This document shows positions 32,684-37,835 of a stretch of DNA of 37,835 nucleotides, piece by piece. The notes under the pieces are model-generated. The model made no database searches. It had not been told where the DNA came from and saw only the letters and a list, made by a program, of their open reading frames with translations. Position numbers and translations under genes: made by a program. Position 1 is the stretch's first letter; each line of letters opens with the position of its first letter. Where the stretch lies: the NCBI RefSeq assembly GCF_000466385.1, contig NZ_KE952715.1:1-37835 (forward strand), in the 5' to 3' direction. The DNA comes from Aneurinibacillus aneurinilyticus ATCC 12856. Its GTDB lineage: Bacteria; Bacillota; Bacilli; Aneurinibacillales; Aneurinibacillaceae.

Positions 32684-33880
32684 TTAAAACACTTTCAGTG
32701 TTTGTCCTAATTTTAAAGTTTGGATTATTTCATCATAAGTATAGTTCGGGAACTTAGGAGTATCTAACCACTTTTCTTCTGAAATTATTTCAGGAAAAAG
32801 TGACTTTACTGCTAAATCCATGCGAACAGCACCTGACCACATTAATGTATCCATTTCAATATCCTTAAAGCTATCTAAATCTGTACGAAGAGTAGCAACT
32901 AATCTTTCAATCTCCTGATAATCTGAAGAATATACAGGAAGAGACCTCTCATGCTCTCTAATTTTTACTTCATTCGTACGCAATTCAGCTATGGGATGTC
33001 CAATGAGGAGCTGAATTCCTTCGCTACCAGAATGTAGATAAAGTAATCTCCTTCTTAAATTTACAATTTGATTCATACTTACATTCAAGAGACGCCAAAT
33101 TCCACTTGAAAAGGACATGTTATAGTCTGGTGTCCAACACTCTTCTCCAGCTGAAGCATCCATTGTAATGAAATGCCCATTTTCTTTTAGGATACTTTCC
33201 GATCCAAGGTTATCGTAAACGCCACCATCGGTTAAATAAAGTGTCTCCGGTATTGTTGAATAAACAGAAGAATTATATTTGTCATAAAATTCCCTTCCCT
33301 TCGTGTTGACTTTAATTGGTGCAAACATTAAGGGGAAAGCTGCTGAAGCTGCTACAGCTAAAGAAATTTTAATATCAGAGATATCGGTGGTTGTACCCAA
33401 TAGATTTCCATAACAGTCTACTACCTTAAAGCGCAGTCTCTTCATGGTATTTAGGCAGGTTGTATTGCAACTCCATTCAGGCTTAGTTGGTAATTCACAG
33501 ATGTACTGGTTATTAAATAACTCTTTATCAAGTAATATTGGAAATAATCTGCTGAATCTGGTCCTTAGTTTAAAAAGTTGCTTTAAATTGGAAAGTCGAG
33601 GTGCATATGCTTGTTTTACTAATATCTTTCGTACATTTATTTTTCCTAGCCTACGCAGAGGCGTGGTTACTTTATGATCGAAATCACGAAGGTCTTTAAA
33701 GTCTCCTTCCGTTAGACCTTGCATTATTGCGCCAGCTGCAATACTACCACCGGAAACTGAACTTAGTTGTGTAACATAAGAATGAACGCCTAATTCAACA
33801 AGCCTACGATAACCACCTAAACAGTAAAAAGTTGCTCGAAACCCCCCACCTGAAAAATTTAATCGTATCTCTTGACCCAT
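32684..33880 (-). CDS. Patatin-like phospholipase effector
   Basis: A 398-residue protein with the complete patatin catalytic set. The oxyanion glycine loop is SGGGFRA (10-16), the nucleophile elbow is SSVSGGS with Ser43, and the catalytic Asp218 lies in LTDGGVYDN. Patatin enzymes hydrolyse acyl groups from membrane lipids, and CapV-type patatins kill phage-infected cells in CBASS by degrading the membrane. There is no signal peptide, so it acts from inside. It is the third gene of the operon; its ATG begins four bases after the E2-E1-JAB stop, so translation is coupled. What activates it is unknown, because no CD-NTase is present to make a cyclic nucleotide. Confidence 0.9.
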   Translation of the reverse strand: MGQEIRLNFSGGGFRATFYCLGGYRRLVELGVHSYVTQLSSVSGGSIAAGAIMQGLTEGDFKDLRDFDHKVTTPLRRLGKINVRKILVKQAYAPRLSNLKQLFKLRTRFSRLFPILLDKELFNNQYICELPTKPEWSCNTTCLNTMKRLRFKVVDCYGNLLGTTTDISDIKISLAVAASAAFPLMFAPIKVNTKGREFYDKYNSSVYSTIPETLYLTDGGVYDNLGSESILKENGHFITMDASAGEECWTPDYNMSFSSGIWRLLNVSMNQIVNLRRRLLYLHSGSEGIQLLIGHPIAELRTNEVKIREHERSLPVYSSDYQEIERLVATLRTDLDSFKDIEMDTLMWSGAVRMDLAVKSLFPEIISEEKWLDTPKFPNYTYDEIIQTLKLGQTLKVF

Positions 33881-33884
33881 GTCA

Positions 33885-36281
33885 TCATCCCTTAGTTAAT
33901 TTCATTAGTTGCTCTACTTTTTCTTGTGAAATAATCTCACTCTGAATTTGCACAAATTTTGTATTATGTGGATGTAGTGTAAAGGCAAAGTCATGAGTTG
34001 AGGATACAATTAACATTAATGGACAATCAGTTCCATAATTGGGTTGTATAGCGATTTCGTACATGCTTTGTAAATCGCGAAGACTTGGTCTATTAGTACC
34101 TGTCGGATGATGATGCCATTCACCGATATACTGTACCTGATTGTTTGTTTGGAGTGTTTTTTCTTCCAAATATTTCTGGCAATATTCTACGTCTCTTTCA
34201 AACCAATCAATTTTTTTTACTGCATTTGGGCCCGAAAGAGAAGCATCGGTAACGACAAGCTCACAATTTGGTGTCACAAATCCTATTAATATCCCTCCTG
34301 TTTCCATTCCCCCTGATTCGTGAATCTCTTTGATCACTTTTTGTCTGGTTTCTTCTGTTATTTTTACTCGCTTGAATGGAACCTTTTTGCAAAGTCTACA
34401 ATGAGGATGTGGAGGTAGGAACTTTTTATGAAGAGTAAAAGGGATATTATTTTCAAGATTTGCATTTGGAAGTTCTTCTGTTGTCCAAACCCAATGATTG
34501 TATAGCTCTTCATCTTTTTTCTGTAAACTATCTAAGACAAGCCTTGTGGCTATTGAAGCAATGATTGTTAAGTCTGCTGCACTTGCTGGTCGAACAGGAT
34601 TGTTACACTCATTTGTCAGCACTGGAAGTTCTGGATCATCCATTACATTAATAAAATCCACATGCTCCTCTGCATAGTAAAGAGCTAAACACTCCTTACA
34701 AGCATCTACTCCAGGTCGAACTCTAAAAATCCTCCCTGCTTTACCCCCACGCAATGCCCGAATATAAAAGACTTCATGTGAATTTAACATCGCTTGCTCA
34801 TTTAGTAAGGCTTCCACATTATCATCAGCGATTGTTGATATTCCAAGAAAGTCTTGGGATGCTACCTTTGTCCACTCTCCATCGCTTAACCTTGTGATAT
34901 CTATAGGGGTTCCTGTATATGCAATGGGATCAAAACTCACAAATGGATTGTATTTAAGTGTGTGGGTAAATGTAGCGGCTGTTTTACTTCCCCCAACATA
35001 CAGCAGTCCACACTCATGGCGTATTACATTATGAGCATGAAGAACTCCTTTATCAATAAGTCGGAATGATCCAACACCAGCTTTAGCCAAAAGGTTTGTT
35101 ATAGTAGACCCGAGTGCGCCAACACCATACATCGTTATCTGCTTGTCTTTCAATGTACTTCTTTCGGCCCTACCTTTATTTCTCATATGAAAATATTCTT
35201 CCGTTATTTTCTCGGTAATGATTGCCTCAACGGTATAATTGTAAAGCTGTCTTTTTAATTCTTCCTCTGTTGGCAATAGCAACGCGCCTGTATCTGGCAG
35301 TTTTACTAATCGTAACATCAACCATTCTAAATCATCATGACGTCCTGGAAATCGGAACCCAATATATATTTTTTCATGTGCTCGTGCCAGTTCTTGTCCT
35401 ATGGCTTTTATAAATACCGAAGAGCCCCCTTCTAGATTTTGCTCAACTAATAACATCAAATTATTAATCTCTTCAAAGGGACGTGGTTCTACATCTATAT
35501 CCCACCACTTTCCTTCAATTAAATCGCCACTTTGTATTGGCTCTACCACTTTTTCTGATTTTATTTCCAAGTCAATAACATCCCAGACGCTCTGGAAAAA
35601 AATCGGATTCTGTTTTATGGCTTCGAATTTAGATAGCTCAATACCGTTCTTATTTTTACCAACAATACCAGCTCCAATATAAAACCTATCATCAATAAAC
35701 CTGGAATGCTGAACATAAAATCTTCCCTCGATAAGTTCCTTATGATAAAAAGAATCGGTAAGTAGGAAGTCCAAATCCAATGCAATACGTGGAAAATGTG
35801 CATGAAGTTCTACCTCTCTACTATCCATTGGAAACTTACCTTTTAACACGCCATGTAACCAATCTCTGGTTCTTAGTATAGTTGCACGTGCCCCTACAAT
35901 TTCTGCCCGTTCACTATGCAAGTCGTCTTGTTCCAAAATGCATAAGCTTCCGTCCACACCTTGATGGCGGTGGTAGAACATTTTTTTTCTATCCCAAACA
36001 ATCTGTTTTATTTGCTTCATCGATTGTTTGGACAGTTCGATTAACTCTGTTTCTGTTAAATTTTCAGTAAGTAAATGAACTACCGGAGGAGTATATGGAA
36101 ACCCCTCCGGATAGATAATTAAAACAGCAAATTTATTAATTTTTTCTGTACGAACGATAATGTTTCCACCAGAAATGAGTGTCTTATTTACTGCATAAGC
36201 AGTTTGACGATAATTATTGTTTCTGCTTAGCTCCTCAATTTCACAATTGAAAAGTGAGGGATTTCTTTCCCACCAACTCAT
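33885..36281 (-). CDS. Single-chain E2-E1-JAB ubiquitin-like conjugation/deconjugation protein
   Basis: A 798-residue protein with three parts. The N-terminal E2 domain (about 1-165) has YPEGFPYTPP, then HRHQGVDGSLCILE with Cys114 as the predicted thioester cysteine. After a spacer, an E1/ThiF adenylation domain (about 375-615) has YGVGALGS (385-392) as its ATP loop and Asp410. It has two C-x-x-C pairs (528/531 and 628/631) that can hold zinc, and Cys559 at the position of the E1 catalytic cysteine. The C-terminal JAB/JAMM peptidase (about 640-798) has Glu660 and HxH (His723, His725) followed by Ser733 and Asp736. In type II CBASS the same activities are split between Cap2 (E2-E1) and Cap3 (JAB). 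Its ATG overlaps the MBL gene's stop (ATGA). Confidence 0.92.
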   Translation of the reverse strand: MSWWERNPSLFNCEIEELSRNNNYRQTAYAVNKTLISGGNIIVRTEKINKFAVLIIYPEGFPYTPPVVHLLTENLTETELIELSKQSMKQIKQIVWDRKKMFYHRHQGVDGSLCILEQDDLHSERAEIVGARATILRTRDWLHGVLKGKFPMDSREVELHAHFPRIALDLDFLLTDSFYHKELIEGRFYVQHSRFIDDRFYIGAGIVGKNKNGIELSKFEAIKQNPIFFQSVWDVIDLEIKSEKVVEPIQSGDLIEGKWWDIDVEPRPFEEINNLMLLVEQNLEGGSSVFIKAIGQELARAHEKIYIGFRFPGRHDDLEWLMLRLVKLPDTGALLLPTEEELKRQLYNYTVEAIITEKITEEYFHMRNKGRAERSTLKDKQITMYGVGALGSTITNLLAKAGVGSFRLIDKGVLHAHNVIRHECGLLYVGGSKTAATFTHTLKYNPFVSFDPIAYTGTPIDITRLSDGEWTKVASQDFLGISTIADDNVEALLNEQAMLNSHEVFYIRALRGGKAGRIFRVRPGVDACKECLALYYAEEHVDFINVMDDPELPVLTNECNNPVRPASAADLTIIASIATRLVLDSLQKKDEELYNHWVWTTEELPNANLENNIPFTLHKKFLPPHPHCRLCKKVPFKRVKITEETRQKVIKEIHESGGMETGGILIGFVTPNCELVVTDASLSGPNAVKKIDWFERDVEYCQKYLEEKTLQTNNQVQYIGEWHHHPTGTNRPSLRDLQSMYEIAIQPNYGTDCPLMLIVSSTHDFAFTLHPHNTKFVQIQSEIISQEKVEQLMKLTKG

Positions 36282-37327
36282 TGAGAACCACCCATTGGCT
36301 TATTATCGAGCTTAGTACTAACATAAACACCGGCGTAGCTTTTGTTGATTCCTTCGCTCTTATTGTCATCATTATCTTCATCCTTAAAGCCGTATTCTTC
36401 TACAAGCTCTTTATCAACTCTAAGATCGAAATCTCCTGCTTCGTTGATGTCCACAATGACGCATTCTCGATTTGCGCCCAAATGGAAAATACCATCCTCA
36501 TCGATGTACTCCTTGTATAGGTCCATTGCATCCGTATGAGGGTGATCGTGTTTGCTTTCCTCCTCAGTTGGAGCGCTCACAATTAAATATTCTGGTTTAA
36601 TTACCTCGATATGATCACGATAAGGCTCATCTTCCTTCTTGGCTTTAAAGAAAGTTCGCGAGCCATGGTGAACAGCACTCAGGACGTGGGAAAATAAGCG
36701 ATCTTTGTGATAATCCGTTATATGGTTTTTAAAAGCATCGAGGTCGGCATCACCAGTGATTAAGATGTGTTTTTCATCTTCTCCATATGTAAATCGTAAT
36801 ACGGCACAGTTCTCATGAATGCGACGGCGACGTTCATCTGGCTCTTCATCATTAATTTCATCATTTACGTATTCTGCTGGAGATAGCACATTATAGTGGA
36901 CATTCCCTAGTTCTTGTACCTCCCTAGTTCCACATAATGCTACGACCTTATCCTCGCCTAACTCGTCCATTACATTTTTTAGATCTTCATAGTATCCGTA
37001 GTGCTGTTTTCCAGGAATATGCCCTGAATGCCACACCTCTTTTATTTCCACTTCTTCAGACAGTTCCTTTAAACCGCAAAGGTGATCCATATGTGGGTGG
37101 GTATTTACAAAGTAATCCAAAGTTCCATCGGTAAGATCCTTCACCAATCTCGCGAGCTCAATCCCTCCTGCTTTTTTGTCAACATTGCAATCAATCAACA
37201 TAAACTTATATCCTTCATCTGTCGGAATTGTAAGCAACGTTGCATCTCCTTGACCTACATACAAGAAACAAACTCTAAATATTACTTCTTCATTTGGTAA
37301 CAAAAGTTCTTTAGCTTTATTTGTCAC
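36278..37327 (-). CDS. ComEC-like metallo-beta-lactamase-fold hydrolase with Gly-Gly-Ser-Gln tail
   Basis: A 349-residue cytoplasmic protein. It has LYVGQGDATLL near the start, the metal motif H77-x-H79-x-D81-H82 (THPHMDHLCGL), Asp193 in ILITGDAD, His220/His221 in SAVHHGSRT, and a C-terminal HPHT. These place it in the MBL group related to the extracellular domain of ComEC/Rec2, here without membrane segments. After the fold comes an acidic linker (about 313-325) and a flexible tail ending KLDNKPMGGSQ. GTG37327 is preferred because AAAGGAGGAG lies right before it. It is the first gene of the operon. A nuclease, nucleotide-hydrolase or regulatory role is possible; the Gly-Gly tail suggests it is the conjugated partner. 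Confidence 0.9.
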   Translation of the reverse strand: MTNKAKELLLPNEEVIFRVCFLYVGQGDATLLTIPTDEGYKFMLIDCNVDKKAGGIELARLVKDLTDGTLDYFVNTHPHMDHLCGLKELSEEVEIKEVWHSGHIPGKQHYGYYEDLKNVMDELGEDKVVALCGTREVQELGNVHYNVLSPAEYVNDEINDEEPDERRRRIHENCAVLRFTYGEDEKHILITGDADLDAFKNHITDYHKDRLFSHVLSAVHHGSRTFFKAKKEDEPYRDHIEVIKPEYLIVSAPTEEESKHDHPHTDAMDLYKEYIDEDGIFHLGANRECVIVDINEAGDFDLRVDKELVEEYGFKDEDNDDNKSEGINKSYAGVYVSTKLDNKPMGGSQ

Positions 37328-37402
37328 AAAGGCTCCTCCTTTAAACGGAATATGGATTACCAAAAATAAAATAGAGAAGATTGATAATATTCATTTTACT
37401 TG

Positions 37403-37441
37403 TTGTATAACAATTATACAAAAGAAATTATTTAAGAACAA
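37403..37441 (-). promoter_or_regulatory. Promoter overlapping a perfect operator-like dyad
   Basis: TTGTATAA and TTATACAA form a perfect 8-3-8 inverted repeat at 37403-37421. Read on the minus strand it contains TATAAT (37418-37413) with a weak -35, TTGTTC (37441-37436), 17 bp upstream. A repressor on the dyad would cover the -10. It lies about 75 bp before the first gene of the MBL/E2-E1-JAB/patatin operon. Apart from this, the stretch 37442-37610 shows no gene. Confidence 0.55.
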
Positions 37442-37610
37442 GTGTTTGATGTTTTTAAACTATACACCTCGTGAGAATGATAAATTATAAAAAATAACAT
37501 CGGCGATATTAGACTATCTATACGTGGACTTTGACTTTTCAATTTGAATGTGTTTAATAATTTCTTTTTCATATCCTTTGAAGCTCAAGTGGAAAATATG
37601 TTCCGATAAA

Positions 37611-37835
37611 ACGGACTAATTTTCGGTTGACCGTTTGTTAACGGAGCATTTTCTTGTCGCTAAACAAGTCACGGAGTATTTTCTCGTCGTAAAATTTGCG
37701 ACAAAAAAATACTCCGTTTAAAATAGGAGTACCGATGTTTACTGGTTTTTTTAGCTGTAGAAAACGGAGTAGTTTCTTGTCGTTGAACATCCTCCCCTAT
37801 TGTTGTATTTGGCAATGAAAAAATGCATAAAACGG
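37611..37835. repeat. Right-hand array of Tn7-like end repeats
   Basis: The consensus ACGGAGTATTTTCTTGTCG recurs at 37611 (degenerate), 37641 and 37671 at exactly 30-bp spacing. It recurs inverted at 37699-37717, again at 37764-37782, and apparently begins at 37832. The copy at 37764 shares 16 bases with the left end at 29554, inverted. ACA at 37787-37789 could mark one end, but the repeats continue beyond the window. Confidence 0.75.

Larger units (their letters stand above)
29544..37835. mobile_element. Tn7-like element or nested remnants carrying a defence-type operon
   Basis: The region is bounded on the left by TGT plus end-type repeats and on the right by an array of the same repeat family in opposite orientation that runs off the window. 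Inside are damaged tnsA/B/C genes, a DUF5677-like gene, an internal repeat array at 32561-32613 and the MBL/E2-E1-JAB/patatin operon. The base composition is more AT-rich than positions 1-29400. Several transposition events may be layered here. The right boundary, tnsD and the target site are not seen. Confidence 0.65.

Noticed and set aside
36278-37835. A CD-NTase gene that would make this ordinary type II CBASS
   Set aside because: No frame here or elsewhere in 29400-37835 shows a GS-x(n)-DxD nucleotidyltransferase core. The first gene is clearly an MBL-fold protein with HxHxDH, so I do not call CBASS.
37611-37835. CRISPR array
   Set aside because: The repeats are about 19 bp, degenerate, unevenly spaced after the first three, and one is inverted. 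There is no cas gene. They match the transposon end at 29554.

Overview
The window looks like chromosomal DNA of a spore-forming, Gram-positive member of the Bacillota, probably Paenibacillaceae and close to Aneurinibacillus or Brevibacillus. The evidence is a spore-coat transglutaminase (Tgl), a SleB-type cortex hydrolase, a YrzI-type small protein, a stressosome RsbR protein, PspA, BdbC/BdbD and strong GGAGG ribosome binding sites. The genus is inferred; no rRNA gene is present.

Positions 1-29400 are ordinary core and accessory genes in short, mostly single-gene units separated by clear hairpin terminators. In order: a decayed NRDE/TANGO2-like gene; an AraC regulator under a near-perfect Fur box, convergent with an MFS exporter; a small membrane protein with pspA; mug; a leader-like small ORF with two tandem terminators; yrzI; a SleB hydrolase; an orphan amino-acid-binding lipoprotein; an RsbR co-antagonist; a CopC-CopD copper protein; a DUF6687-like protein; DedA; an amidase; an M29 aminopeptidase; a scarred IS200/IS605 region holding a passenger gene; a crcB pair; a hemolysin III/PAQR protein; a second MFS; ilvA; a double-length PBP4-type carboxypeptidase; tgl; an IF-3 paralogue; bdbC-bdbD; and a membrane-anchored protein of unknown function.

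From about 29540 to the right edge the DNA is more AT-rich and mobile in character. It holds a wrecked Tn7-like transposition module: a tnsC fragment running into a transposon-end repeat, and an apparent in-frame tnsA'-'tnsB chimera. A DUF5677-like gene follows, and end-type repeats recur at 29554-29588, 32561-32613 and 37611-37835.

Between those repeats lies the most interesting unit, a three-gene minus-strand operon at 37327-32684. Its genes encode (1) a ComEC-like metallo-beta-lactamase-fold hydrolase whose C terminus ends Gly-Gly-Ser-Gln, (2) a single-chain E2-E1-JAB protein, and (3) a patatin-like phospholipase. It resembles type II CBASS (Cap2, Cap3 and a CapV-type effector) but has no CD-NTase. 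The metallo-beta-lactamase sits in the first-gene position and carries a tail that a JAB peptidase could trim to a diglycine and the E1/E2 could conjugate. I infer a ubiquitin-like anti-phage or stress defence system carried by a Tn7-like element.
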